The notes under the pieces were generated by a model. It saw only the letters and a program-made list of their open reading frames with translations. It did not search any database and had not been told where the DNA came from. Positions 55,186 through 63,874 of a DNA stretch of 64,000 bases are shown here, piece after piece (position 1 is the first letter of the stretch; the number at the start of each line of letters is the position of its first letter). Origin of the DNA: Leifsonia tongyongensis (lineage in GTDB: Bacteria > Actinomycetota > Actinomycetes > Actinomycetales > Microbacteriaceae); the NCBI RefSeq assembly GCF_010686705.1, contig NZ_JAAGWY010000002.1, positions 1,018,197 through 1,082,196 of the forward strand. Reading direction: 5' to 3'. The position numbers were made by a program, and so were the translations under genes.

Positions 55186-56763
55186 TCAGTCGTTCCGTGT
55201 CGCGAACGCCATCAGTTCGGGTCCGCGCCGGTCGAACACCCTGGCGCCCAGGTAGAGGCCGCCGAAGAGCACCCCGAAGCCGATCAGCACGGCCACGACC
55301 GGTGACACGGTGATCCAGAACGGCGCGACGAGGAGACCGAGTGCGAAGGTGGCGATGATGGGCGCCGCGAGCAGGATGATCGCGAAGAAGCTCAGCGACT
55401 GCACCAGCGCCGAGGACGCCCCGGAGGTCTGCGGCTGTGCGAAGGCGCTGTCGCCCGGCTTGGTCGCGGGATAGGGGAACATGGCCGACGCGAAGCTCGA
55501 GAGGCCGAGACCGATGAGCAGCAGGGCACCGCTGAGGGCGGCGACCGCCGGCAGGACCACCCAGTCGCCGAAGACGGCGGTCGTCACGATGGAACCGATC
55601 GCGATCAGCGGGATGCCGACCAGGATGACGGGGAACATCCGGCCGACCCGGTCGGCGATCCCTCGCGTGCCGGAGACGACGTGCAACCAGATGGCGGTGT
55701 TGTCGAAGGCGATGTCGTTGTGGATCGTCCACCCGAGGAACAGGCACATGATCGGCAGCGGAAGCAGGGCCGTGTAGTGCGCGGGGATGCCGGCGACGGT
55801 CAGCGCGACGACGATGAACACCGGGAAGATCGGGATCATCACGAAGGCGATCCAGTACCGCGCATCCCGGCCCCAGTAGGTGATCGAGCGGGCGGCGATG
55901 GCAGCGGTCGGTCCGCCGGGAAGCCGATCGAACCAGCCGAGCCCCGTGTACGCCTTCGCCTGCGCCTCGCGTTGGGGAGTCACGAGCATCTTGGCCACGA
56001 GTGCTGCCCACGCGAGCCAGAGGAGCCCGAGCGTCGCGGCAGCGATGAGCACCTGCAGCAATGCTGCCCCCCAGTCGCCTTGTGCGGCGGCACCCGGAGC
56101 CGACCACACCGCGCCGAGCGGGGTCCACGCGAGCCAGCCGGCGAACCCGTTGAGCACGCGGAGACCGTCGCGGCCCCAGTCCACGGTGAGCAGGAGGACG
56201 ACCACGGGCGAGATCAGCACGATCACGAGAACACCCACGAGGCCACCGAACTCGCGTGACCGCCGGGTGGCGAGGAGGAAGGAGGCGACCGAGGTCGAGA
56301 TCCGCGACGCCAGCACGCAGGTGGGCACCGCGAGCACCGCGCAGACGAGTGCGATGAACGCCGACCCCGGGTCGCGCGACCAGGTGATGACGGTCGTCAG
56401 CGAGCAGATCGCGAGCACCAGCGAGGGGATGCCGATGAGGGCGGCGAGCGCGAGTCCGGTCGCGAGCCTCCGGTTCGGGATGCCGAACAGCGAGAATTTT
56501 CGCGGGTCGAGGGTGTCGTCGACCCCGAACACCAGCGGGAGCAGCAGGAACCCGGCGACGACGACCGAACCGACGACGACCAGCACCGTGTGGACGACCG
56601 CGATGTCGGGCGAGAGCCGGGCGCCGACCAGCGCGAGGACGACGACGACCGTGATGATGGCCCCGTAGATGAGGCCGATCACGAGGCCGAAGACCTGCCA
56701 GGGGCTCCGTCGGAAGACGTTGCCCATCAGCCGGAGCTTCAGTCGGAGAAACTGTGCAACCAC
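55186..56763 (-). CDS. ABC-type exporter membrane protein
   Basis: A 525-residue polytopic membrane protein with about 12 spans, encoded directly after an ABC ATPase. Clear segments include QVFGLVIGLIYGAIITVVVV near the N-terminus and IVTTAVFGDWVVLPAVAAL later. GTG 56763 overlaps the ATPase by 25 bases and has GGAAGG six bases upstream; ATG 56727 is the alternative. It likely forms an ABC exporter with its upstream partner; substrate unknown. Confidence 0.78.
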   Translation of the reverse strand: MVAQFLRLKLRLMGNVFRRSPWQVFGLVIGLIYGAIITVVVVLALVGARLSPDIAVVHTVLVVVGSVVVAGFLLLPLVFGVDDTLDPRKFSLFGIPNRRLATGLALAALIGIPSLVLAICSLTTVITWSRDPGSAFIALVCAVLAVPTCVLASRISTSVASFLLATRRSREFGGLVGVLVIVLISPVVVLLLTVDWGRDGLRVLNGFAGWLAWTPLGAVWSAPGAAAQGDWGAALLQVLIAAATLGLLWLAWAALVAKMLVTPQREAQAKAYTGLGWFDRLPGGPTAAIAARSITYWGRDARYWIAFVMIPIFPVFIVVALTVAGIPAHYTALLPLPIMCLFLGWTIHNDIAFDNTAIWLHVVSGTRGIADRVGRMFPVILVGIPLIAIGSIVTTAVFGDWVVLPAVAALSGALLLIGLGLSSFASAMFPYPATKPGDSAFAQPQTSGASSALVQSLSFFAIILLAAPIIATFALGLLVAPFWITVSPVVAVLIGFGVLFGGLYLGARVFDRRGPELMAFATRND

Positions 56764-58496
56764 TCCATGCCTTCCGCCGCCTTGCGTCCTCCTGCGAGTT
56801 CGACGAAACGCTCCTCGAGGGTCTGCTCGCCGCGCACCTCGTCGACCGTTCCAGCGGCCAGCACACGGCCACGGACGATGATCGCGACGCTGTCGCAGAC
56901 CCGCTGGATGAGGTCCATGCCGTGACTGGAGAGCACCACGGTTCCGCCGGCGGACACGTACCGTTGGAGGATGTCGATCACGTTGGCGGCCGACACGGGG
57001 TCGACGGATTCGAACGGCTCGTCGAGCACCAGGAGCCGGGGCGAATGGATCATCGCCGCAGCCAGGGCGATCTTCTTCGTCATGCCGGCCGAGTAATCCG
57101 CGACCAGTCGGTTGAGCGCATCCTCGATGCCCAGCGCCTTGGCGAGGTCGGCCGAACGCGAACGCACCACGTCGTTCTTGAGTCCCCGGAGGGTGCCGGC
57201 GTAGTAGAGCAGCTGCGCACCGGTGAGACGATCGAACAGCCGGAGCTTGTCGGGCAGCACACCGATCGTGCGCTTGGCCTTGACCGGGTCGGCCCACGCG
57301 TCGACACCATGGACGAGGATTCGCCCGGCGTCGGGGCGGAGAAGCCCCGTGACCATGGACAGCGTCGTGGTCTTGCCTGCGCCGTTCGGCCCGACGATGC
57401 CGTAGAACGAGCCGCGCCGAACATCGAGGGTCACTCCGTCGACCGCGATGGTGTCGCCGAAGTGCTTCACGAGGCCGGTCAGCGAGAGGACGATCGGGGC
57501 GGTCGCGGCGTCGGGGGCGACCGGCGTCTCGGTCGTCGCGGCCAGAACCGCTGACGAACCGGCCAGCTCGGCGAGAGGCGGCGCGATCGCGTCGATCTCC
57601 TCGGCCAGCGCCGCCTCATCGGAGACCCGCGCCTGGGGTTCCTCGATCGCGACGGGAAGGCTTTCGACCACCACGGCCTCTTCGATCACCGCCGTCGGCT
57701 CTTCAGCTGGGGATGTATCCACGACCAGCGCTTCATCCGCAACCGGAGTCACGTCCACGGTGGGAGCCGCTTCTACGACGGCCGGAGCCTCATCCACAAC
57801 CGAAGTTTCCTCCAAAACCGATATTTCCTCAACTATCGGCGTCTCCTCGACGACGGGGGCCACCTCAACGACGACGGAGTCCTCCACCGGTGCAGGCGTC
57901 GACGAGACGGGCTTGGGCTCTGCGGGCTTCGGGGTCCGTGTTCGCGTAGCACCCGTCTTCGGCTGCGAGGTCGGGGGCGCGACGCGCGTTCGCGTGGCCG
58001 CCGGCTTGCGAGCCGGTGCCTTCGCGGCAGGCTTCTCAGCGGTCGGCGTCGCAGCCGGCGCATCCGAGGCATTCGCGTCGCCCGCGGTCGCAGCGACGGT
58101 GGTGGCGGTGCGTGTCGTCGAACGGGCGGCAGGCTTGCGGGTGCTGGCGGGCTTCCGCGCACGGATGCTCGCCGGTTGCGGCGCCGCGGCCTCCTCGGCC
58201 GGGAGCTCGATGGTGGCGATGGTCTCCGTGACCTTCGGCGCGGATTCGGCGACGACCGTCGACTCGACCGCGGCCTCATCCGATTCGTCCCGCTTGCGCT
58301 CGGCCGGAGTGCGCGTCGCGGGCCGCTTGGCGGCGGCCGTCGTGCGCTTCGCCGGACTCGCGGACGGACTCTTCGTAGCCGGCGATGATGCCCGGCCGGA
58401 ACTCGTTCGCGGTGAGGGCGACCGCCGAGGGCTCGCCTTCTGTCCCGGCGTCTCGGAGGACTCGGTGCTGTCAGAAGGTGGGCGCTCGAAACTCAC
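56739..58496 (-). CDS. ABC exporter ATPase with 334-residue low-complexity N-terminus
   Basis: A 585-residue protein. Residues about 335-560 are an ABC ATPase (Walker A GPNGAGKTTTL, signature YSAGMTKKIALAAAM, Walker B LLVLDEPFESVDP, H-loop VLSSHGMDLIQRV). Residues 1-230 are Lys/Arg/Ala/Pro/Thr-rich, like a histone tail. Residues 230-320 are Glu/Val/Ala-rich (VVEVAPVVEETPIVEEIS and similar repeats). GTG 58496 is six bases from TACGTT with no ribosome binding site. Tail function unknown. Confidence 0.88.
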   Translation of the reverse strand: MSFERPPSDSTESSETPGQKASPRRSPSPRTSSGRASSPATKSPSASPAKRTTAAAKRPATRTPAERKRDESDEAAVESTVVAESAPKVTETIATIELPAEEAAAPQPASIRARKPASTRKPAARSTTRTATTVAATAGDANASDAPAATPTAEKPAAKAPARKPAATRTRVAPPTSQPKTGATRTRTPKPAEPKPVSSTPAPVEDSVVVEVAPVVEETPIVEEISVLEETSVVDEAPAVVEAAPTVDVTPVADEALVVDTSPAEEPTAVIEEAVVVESLPVAIEEPQARVSDEAALAEEIDAIAPPLAELAGSSAVLAATTETPVAPDAATAPIVLSLTGLVKHFGDTIAVDGVTLDVRRGSFYGIVGPNGAGKTTTLSMVTGLLRPDAGRILVHGVDAWADPVKAKRTIGVLPDKLRLFDRLTGAQLLYYAGTLRGLKNDVVRSRSADLAKALGIEDALNRLVADYSAGMTKKIALAAAMIHSPRLLVLDEPFESVDPVSAANVIDILQRYVSAGGTVVLSSHGMDLIQRVCDSVAIIVRGRVLAAGTVDEVRGEQTLEERFVELAGGRKAAEGMEWLHSFSD

Positions 58497-58502
58497 TCCG
58501 CT

Positions 58503-58508
58503 AACGTA
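58503..58508 (-). promoter_or_regulatory. -10 box of the long ABC ATPase gene
   Basis: TACGTT on the minus strand ends six bases before the GTG at 58496. The same hexamer and similar spacing serve the SDR gene at 27.8 kb. Confidence 0.45.
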
Positions 58509-58793
58509 CCAAGACGCTCTCCGATCCGCGCGGCTTCGTGACGAAGTTCGGTAGTTCCACACGAAAACGCTGTGATTTCACCTAGGAAAGTCCTGTGAGG
58601 AATATCACGAGTCGGCAACGACCTGATCCACCCCTGCCCCTCGAAGGGGTGCGTCGGTAAACTGGCGACGGCATAAAGGGGTGTCGATACGCGTAAGTGC
58701 GGGTGAACGCCGTGTGAACGATCCTCTGGGGATGCGATTCGCGTGGCCGGAGCAGGCCAGACCAGGCGCTGCACTGAACACAAGGAGACGATT
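58509..58793. other. Promoter/leader region of the glycan locus
   Basis: 285 bp without a gene. Two mutually exclusive stems share the same bases: CACCCCT (58629-58635) or CCCCT (58637-58641) can each pair with AGGGGTG/AGGGG near 58645-58651. AAGGGGTG recurs near 58676. I could not match a known riboswitch. AAGGAG lies seven bases before ATG 58794. Confidence 0.4.
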
Positions 58794-59486
58794 ATGACCA
58801 CGCAGGTAGTGATTCTTGCCGCCGGAATGGGCAGTCGGCTCGGCCGCACCCTTCCCAAGCCGCTCACCGAGCTGAGCGATGGCCGCACCATCATGCAGCA
58901 GCAGTTCGACAACATCCACCACGCCTTCGGCAAGGCCGCCAAGGTGACGATCGTCGTCGGCTACAAGCTCGAGCACATCATCGAGGCATTCCCCGACGCA
59001 TCCTTCGTCTACAACGAGATGTACGACCAGACCAACACGTCGAAGAGCCTCATGCGTGCGCTCCAGGCGTCCAGCGCCGGCGGCGTCCTGTGGATGAACG
59101 GCGATGTCGTCTTCGATCCCGCTGTCCTCGACCGCGCAGCTGTGATGGTCGCACGCGATCAGACGTTCGTCACGGTCAACACGTCGTCTGTCGCAGACGA
59201 AGAGGTCAAGTACACGACGGGCGCCGAAGGCTACATCGAGGAGCTGTCGAAGACCGTGAAGAACGGCCTCGGCGAGGCTGTCGGCATCAACTACGTCTCG
59301 AGCGGCGACAAGGCGGCGCTGCTGCGCCAGCTCCAGCGCGTCGGCGACCAGGACTACTTCGAGCGCGGGATCGAACTCGCCATCGAGCAGGACCGCATGC
59401 TCGTCGAGCCCGTCGACATCTCCGACCTGTACGCGGTCGAGGTCGACTTCGCCGAGGACCTCGAGAGGGCGAATCTGTTCGTATAG
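58794..59486 (+). CDS. Sugar/choline-phosphate nucleotidyltransferase (LicC-like)
   Basis: A 230-residue nucleotidyltransferase. The N-terminal signature is VVILAAGMGSRLGRTLPKPL with the catalytic Lys, followed by VGYKLEHI, NTSKSLMRAL and WMNGDVVFD with the metal-binding Asp. This layout is closest to phosphocholine cytidylyltransferases, but a hexose or polyol phosphate cannot be excluded. It is the first gene of a locus with a glycan ABC exporter, so it probably activates a precursor for that polymer. Confidence 0.82.
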   Translation: MTTQVVILAAGMGSRLGRTLPKPLTELSDGRTIMQQQFDNIHHAFGKAAKVTIVVGYKLEHIIEAFPDASFVYNEMYDQTNTSKSLMRALQASSAGGVLWMNGDVVFDPAVLDRAAVMVARDQTFVTVNTSSVADEEVKYTTGAEGYIEELSKTVKNGLGEAVGINYVSSGDKAALLRQLQRVGDQDYFERGIELAIEQDRMLVEPVDISDLYAVEVDFAEDLERANLFV

Positions 59487-59490
59487 TCGT

Positions 59491-60417
59491 ATGGTCGCCG
59501 ATGAGCGCTCCACCGTCGCGGTGAAGCCGACCAATACGATGGGTTTCGTGAGTACATACGCTGAAGTGCGCCCCGGGCAACGGACGCGTTCTGCTCGCTA
59601 TCGTCACTCGCTGTGGCTGCTGACCAAGCGCGACCTGCGGGTGCGTTACTCGACGAGTGCGCTCGGCTATTTCTGGTCGATCCTCGATCCGCTGGTGATG
59701 AGCGCGATCTATTGGTTCGTGTTCACGCAGATCTTCAAGCGGTCCGTCGGCGAAGACCCGTACATCGTCTTCCTTCTCGCGGCACTCCTGCCGTGGATGT
59801 GGTTCAACGGCACGGTGTCGGACTGCACGCGCGCTTTCATCCGCGAGGCGAAACTCATCAGGTCGACCACGATCCCGCGAACGATCTGGGTCAATCGCCT
59901 CGTGCTGTCGAAGGGCATCGAGTTCCTCGCCTCCCTGCCGGTGATCGCTTTGTTCGCGATCATCAGCCATGCGACGATCAACTGGAACATCGTCTTCTTC
60001 CCGCTCGCCGTCCTCATCCAGGCCGTGCTGACGATCGGCGTCGGGCTGATCGTAGCCCCACTCGTGGTGTTCTTCCGCGACCTCGAGCGGGCGGTGAAGC
60101 TCTTCCTGCGCTTCCTCTTCTATGCGTCTCCGATCATCTACAGCGCGCGCGATCTTCCCGGCGGATGCGCACCGGGTGTTGCGGTGAAGCATTGCGCCAC
60201 CGCGGTCGGGCAACAGGCCGACACCCTCTTCACCTGGCATTTCTGGGCTGCTTTCAACCCCCTCACCGGAATCTTCAGCCTGTACCGCTCGGCCTTCTTC
60301 CCCCAGGAGCTCGACTGGTTCCTCGTGGCAGTCGCCGCCGTCATGTCGCTGCTCCTGCTCGCACTCGGTTTCTTCGTCTTCAAACGCTGCGAACGCGCTG
60401 TGCTCAAGGAGATCTGA
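59491..60417 (+). CDS. Polysaccharide/teichoic acid ABC exporter permease (Wzm-like)
   Basis: A 308-residue ABC-2 permease with six spans. The N-terminal cytosolic LWLLTKRDLRVRYSTSALGY and SILDPLVMSAIYWFVF are typical of Wzm/TagG/RfbD proteins, as are FIREAKLIRSTTIPRTIWVN and PLTGIFSLYRSAFF near the C-terminus. It starts five bases after the nucleotidyltransferase stop, and its stop overlaps the ATPase start (TGATG shared). Confidence 0.92.
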   Translation: MVADERSTVAVKPTNTMGFVSTYAEVRPGQRTRSARYRHSLWLLTKRDLRVRYSTSALGYFWSILDPLVMSAIYWFVFTQIFKRSVGEDPYIVFLLAALLPWMWFNGTVSDCTRAFIREAKLIRSTTIPRTIWVNRLVLSKGIEFLASLPVIALFAIISHATINWNIVFFPLAVLIQAVLTIGVGLIVAPLVVFFRDLERAVKLFLRFLFYASPIIYSARDLPGGCAPGVAVKHCATAVGQQADTLFTWHFWAAFNPLTGIFSLYRSAFFPQELDWFLVAVAAVMSLLLLALGFFVFKRCERAVLKEI

Positions 60418-61154
60418 TGACCTCACCGGTGATCCAGGCACGATCGATCGGCATCCGCTTCCGGCGCAATCGTGGTGGCCGCAGGCTCTTCAAGGACCTC
60501 TTCTCGCCGAGCAACCGGCGCAGCAAGCCCGGCGAGTTCTGGGCACTGCGCGACCTGAGCTTCGACGTTCAGCCCGGTGAGGCGATCGGCGTGGTCGGTC
60601 GCAACGGCCAGGGCAAGTCGACGCTCCTGAAACTCGTCGCCGGGGTCGTGCTACCCGATGAGGGCGATGTCGTCGTCGCCGAGGGCGTGGCCCCCCTGAT
60701 CGAGATCACCGGAGGATTCGTCGACGACCTCACGGTCCGCGACAACGTCTACCTCACCGCGGGCCTTCACGGGATGACCAGGGCGCAGATCGACGACCGC
60801 TTCGACGACATCATCGCGTTCGCCGAGATCGAAGACTTCGTCGACACTCCCTACAAGCATCTGTCGAGCGGAATGAAGGTACGCATCGCGTTCTCGGTCA
60901 TCTCCCGCCTCGAGGAGCCGATCATCCTCGTCGACGAAGTGCTGGCGGTCGGCGACCGCGGATTCAAGGAGAAGTGCTACGCACGCATCGAAGAACTGCT
61001 CGACGGCGGCCGCACCCTCTTCTTCGTGTCGCACAACGAGAAGGACCTTCGTCGGTTCTGTTCGCGCGGGCTCTACCTGGACAAGGGCAGACTGGTGCTC
61101 GACGGGCCGATCGACGACGTGCTCGCGTTGTACAACACCGACTACGGGGTCTGA
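60417..61154 (+). CDS. Polysaccharide/teichoic acid ABC exporter ATPase (Wzt-like)
   Basis: A 245-residue ATPase. Walker A is VGRNGQGKSTLLKLVAG, the signature LSSGMKVRIAFS, Walker B IILVDEVLAVGD, and the H-loop FFVSHNEKDL. The acidic-insert sequence VAPLIEITGGFVDDLTVRDN is specific to Wzt/RfbE. No C-terminal glycan-binding domain is present, matching mycobacterial galactan or teichoic-acid exporters. Confidence 0.93.
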   Translation: MTSPVIQARSIGIRFRRNRGGRRLFKDLFSPSNRRSKPGEFWALRDLSFDVQPGEAIGVVGRNGQGKSTLLKLVAGVVLPDEGDVVVAEGVAPLIEITGGFVDDLTVRDNVYLTAGLHGMTRAQIDDRFDDIIAFAEIEDFVDTPYKHLSSGMKVRIAFSVISRLEEPIILVDEVLAVGDRGFKEKCYARIEELLDGGRTLFFVSHNEKDLRRFCSRGLYLDKGRLVLDGPIDDVLALYNTDYGV

Positions 61155-61267
61155 TTCTCGGCTCTCCTTCCGCGCTGACTCCTCCACAGGATGCGCATGC
61201 GGCGGCTCTGTACACAGAAATCGGCGCTGGCGACGGCCGGACCGCGGAGATGGTCGGATGCGGCGCT

Positions 61268-61273
61268 TAGCGT
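61268..61273 (+). promoter_or_regulatory. -10 box of a small hypothetical gene
   Basis: TAGCGT ends six bases before the ATG at 61280, supporting that gene as real and leaderless. Confidence 0.45.
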
Positions 61274-61279
61274 TGCCGC

Positions 61280-61594
61280 ATGATCCGACGCAGAGCTCCA
61301 CGCATCCTCCGACCGATCCAACGCCGTCCGGTGGCCTACCGCGTACCGTGGCAGGTCGAACGGGCGGATGCTCCGCATTACCGCATCCGGAATGCTGGCG
61401 ACCACACTCTTCGCGGAGTCACGGTCAGCGTGTTCGGAACGTCACGGTTCAGGGTCGCGGCTCCCGCCGTCGTGCATCCGGGCGCGGCCGTCCACGCGAC
61501 GGTCGACGGGCCGGATCCGGCTCGTGACACGATCCTGGTCGTCCGCTGGTTCGCACCTGACGGGGCCGAGTACCTGTGGCAGGTGAGCTTCTGA
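61280..61594 (+). CDS. Hypothetical protein, possible beta-sandwich
   Basis: A 104-residue protein starting MIRRRAPRILRPIQRRPVAY, very basic at the N-terminus and then predicted beta-rich (DHTLRGVTVSVFGTSRFRV ... TILVVRWFAPDGAEYLWQV). No family recognised. The leaderless -10 box and the clean gap to the convergent XRE gene support it. Confidence 0.55.
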   Translation: MIRRRAPRILRPIQRRPVAYRVPWQVERADAPHYRIRNAGDHTLRGVTVSVFGTSRFRVAAPAVVHPGAAVHATVDGPDPARDTILVVRWFAPDGAEYLWQVSF

Positions 61595-61601
61595 TCCGCC
61601 C

Positions 61602-61913
61602 TCAGCCGGCCGACCCCGACCGCAGGTTGCGCTCGCGGATGTATTCGGCTGCGGTGAGGGCGTGCATCCGCTCGGGGAGGTCTCCCTGACCGAGCCCTGC
61701 GACGAGGGTCGCCGGGTCGACTCCGAGCACCGTCGCGATCCGCACGATGGTGTGGAGACTGGGATTCGCGACACCACGCTCGATCTTGCCGAAGTTCGTC
61801 ACATGCATCTCGGCAAGGTCGGCGATGCTCTCCTGGCTGAGGCCGAGGCCGATCCTCGCATCCCGGACACGTTCACCGAAGAGGCGGGCGGCTTGTGAGT
61901 GGGGTTCAGGCAT
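61602..61913 (-). CDS. XRE-family helix-turn-helix regulator
   Basis: A 103-residue DNA-binding protein. The Cro/CI helix-turn-helix covers residues about 12-66: GERVRDARIGLGLSQESIAD, then LAEMHVTNFGKIERGVANPS and LHTIVRIATVLGVDPATLV. No ligand domain. It is divergent from the unknown membrane-like gene, with repeated ATACATGCA boxes between them. Probably a repressor of that gene and itself (inference). Confidence 0.9.
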   Translation of the reverse strand: MPEPHSQAARLFGERVRDARIGLGLSQESIADLAEMHVTNFGKIERGVANPSLHTIVRIATVLGVDPATLVAGLGQGDLPERMHALTAAEYIRERNLRSGSAG

Positions 61914-61996
61914 GCATCATGCCTATTGGTCCCAAGCGTGCGAAGCCAGAGTGCCACTGCCTCTACTGTTTGTGCTGCAATTCTGCAATACTCACA

Positions 61997-62025
61997 ATAC
62001 ATGCAATGAATGCGGGATACATGCA
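61997..62025. promoter_or_regulatory. ATACATGCA direct repeats, probable XRE operator
   Basis: ATACATGCA occurs at 61997-62005 and 62017-62025, 20 bp (about two helical turns) apart, with related CTGCAAT half-sites just upstream, between the XRE gene and the gene at 62056. TAGACT (62042-62047) is the likely -10 for the latter. Confidence 0.5.
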
Positions 62026-62055
62026 TTTCGTGTGCGGCACGTAGACTCGGGTGCA

Positions 62056-62973
62056 ATGGCACGTACACCGAAACCGATCGTCTCGTCGACGGGGGGAACG
62101 CCGCGCGGCGGTCAGCCCCCACGTGCCCTCAACCGCGGAATCGACCGTTTCCTCGCAATTCAGCGACCGGTCGTGCTCGCCCATCTGCGATCGATCCGCC
62201 GCCGTAACCCGGGGGCGACCCCTGCGCAGCTCGCCGTCGTGCTGGAGCGCCGCTACCTCGCCGCTGTGACGACGGGTGGCGCCGCGGTCGGCGTGACCGC
62301 GGTAGTTCCCGCAATCGGCACCGGTGTGACCCTCGCACTCTCGGGACTCGAGACGGCGGGATTCCTCGAGGCGACATCGCTCTACGCCCAATCCCTGAGC
62401 GAACTGCACGGGGTCGCTGTGGATGATCCCGAGCGTGCGCGTGCGCTCGTCCTCACGATGATGCTCGGACGTGAAGGCTCAGACCTCGTCCGACAACTCG
62501 CCGGACAGCTCGGCGGCACCGGGGTGTCGCGAACCGCCTACTGGGGCGAGCTCATCGCTTCGAGTCTCCCGCGCACCGTGGTCGGTCCTCTAGTCGACCG
62601 GCTGAAGACCACCTTCCTGCGCCAGTTCGCCGTGCGCGGAGGAGCCAGCATCGTCGGGCGCGCGATTCCGTTCGGGATCGGTGCAGTCATCGGAGGCGCC
62701 GGCAACAACATGCTCGGCCGCCGCATCGTACAGAATTCACGTCTCGCGTTCGGACCGGCCCCCGAGACGTTCGTCCACGCACTCGACCTTCCCCCTCTTG
62801 TCGTGCGCACACGCCCGCGTGCCCTGACTGCAGCAGGAAGCGGGCTCAAGAGGTTCGGAGACGCGGCAGGCGGGGCTGCCGTGCGGGCCGGTCACGTGGC
62901 CCGTCGAGCGCTCCCGCGGCCGAAGCCTTCGTCGAAGCCTTCGTCAGCGCCGGAGCCGTCGAGCGAACTCTGA
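62056..62973 (+). CDS. Hypothetical protein with glycine-rich membrane-like segments
   Basis: A 305-residue protein. The N-terminus is disordered and basic. Hydrophobic Gly/Ala segments VTTGGAAVGVTAVVPAIGTG and GRAIPFGIGAVIGGAGNNML resemble EcsC-like proteins, but I do not claim membership. The Pro/Ser/Lys-rich tail (KPSSKPSSAPEPSSEL) is low complexity. ATG 62056 is eight bases after TAGACT. The much longer upstream frame overlaps the XRE gene and is rejected. Confidence 0.65.
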   Translation: MARTPKPIVSSTGGTPRGGQPPRALNRGIDRFLAIQRPVVLAHLRSIRRRNPGATPAQLAVVLERRYLAAVTTGGAAVGVTAVVPAIGTGVTLALSGLETAGFLEATSLYAQSLSELHGVAVDDPERARALVLTMMLGREGSDLVRQLAGQLGGTGVSRTAYWGELIASSLPRTVVGPLVDRLKTTFLRQFAVRGGASIVGRAIPFGIGAVIGGAGNNMLGRRIVQNSRLAFGPAPETFVHALDLPPLVVRTRPRALTAAGSGLKRFGDAAGGAAVRAGHVARRALPRPKPSSKPSSAPEPSSEL

Positions 62974-62983
62974 GACACCGGCC

Positions 62984-63874
62984 TCAGACGATCGGAGGCC
63001 GCCCGGCACGCGTCATCCGCCACACGGTGCGCCAGGCCAGCGGCCTGCGCTCGCCCGGATCAGTCCTCCAGCCTTCCGCCCAGCCCCTGAACCACGCGGC
63101 GAGAGCAGACGGCCGCCGGAACCAGCGGAGCAGCTGGATGCCGGTCCAGGCACCGACATACACGGGGATCAGGATCGCGGGAAGGTTGCGGCGCGCGAGC
63201 CACACGCGGTTGCGCGCATTGAGGCGGTAGTAGTACGAGTGGCGTGTCGGCTCGATCGCGGGGTGATGGGCGACCAGGTCTCCTGCGTACCAGGCGCACC
63301 GGCCCTGATCCCAGACCCGCCAGGCGAGCTCGATACCTTCGTGGGCGTAGAAGAACGGATCCGCCCAGCCGCCCGTCGCCTCGAAGAGGTCGCGCGGGAT
63401 GACCACTGCACCCTCCCAGACCGAGAAGACGACGCTCGACCGGTCGGCCTCGCCTTTGCGGATGCGCGGCACCCAGCGACGGGGTGACGTGCGCCCGGAC
63501 GGGTCGACGACCCGCGGCTGGACCATCCCGATGGCGGGGTCGCGTTTCAGGTGCGCCACCGCATCCGTCAGGAAGTCGGGCGACGGGATGCTCGCGTCGT
63601 CATCGAGGAAGAAGAGATACTCCCCCCTGACCAGGGGGACGCCACGGTTGCGGCCCGCAGGGATGCCGAGGTTCTCGTCGAGCGCGAGTGTGGCCACACC
63701 CGCAGGGAGCGGGGGGTGCGCGGTCTGCGGATCCCAGCCGTTCCCGACGACGACGATGTCGGTGCCGACGCCCTTCTGGGCGAGTACGGACTCGAGGCCG
63801 CGCCTGAGGTCGTCCGGACGCTTGCCCTGGGTGAGGACGACGACTCCGAACGTGACGGTCTCAGGACCGGACAC
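62984..63874 (-). CDS. Glycosyltransferase family 2
   Basis: A 296-residue GT-A fold enzyme. VTFGVVVLTQGKRPDDLRRG and ENLGIPAGRNRG are followed by the metal-binding FFLDDDASIP, then VWEGAVVIPRDLFEATGGWA and AHEGIELAWRVWDQG with the acceptor/catalytic acidic residues. The C-terminal RLNARNRVWLARRNLPAILI suggests membrane association. GTG 63874 overlaps the upstream gene by 14 bases. It probably builds the glycan exported by the Wzm/Wzt pair. Confidence 0.9.
   Translation of the reverse strand: MSGPETVTFGVVVLTQGKRPDDLRRGLESVLAQKGVGTDIVVVGNGWDPQTAHPPLPAGVATLALDENLGIPAGRNRGVPLVRGEYLFFLDDDASIPSPDFLTDAVAHLKRDPAIGMVQPRVVDPSGRTSPRRWVPRIRKGEADRSSVVFSVWEGAVVIPRDLFEATGGWADPFFYAHEGIELAWRVWDQGRCAWYAGDLVAHHPAIEPTRHSYYYRLNARNRVWLARRNLPAILIPVYVGAWTGIQLLRWFRRPSALAAWFRGWAEGWRTDPGERRPLAWRTVWRMTRAGRPPIV

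Noticed and set aside
58509-58793. ydaO-type c-di-AMP or other known riboswitch
   Set aside because: Stems exist but the conserved loop sequences expected of known classes could not be matched by eye.
61747-62055. Extension of the 62056 gene to a start at 61747
   Set aside because: It would run through the XRE gene on the opposite strand and across its probable operator; the ATG at 62056 has a suitable promoter.
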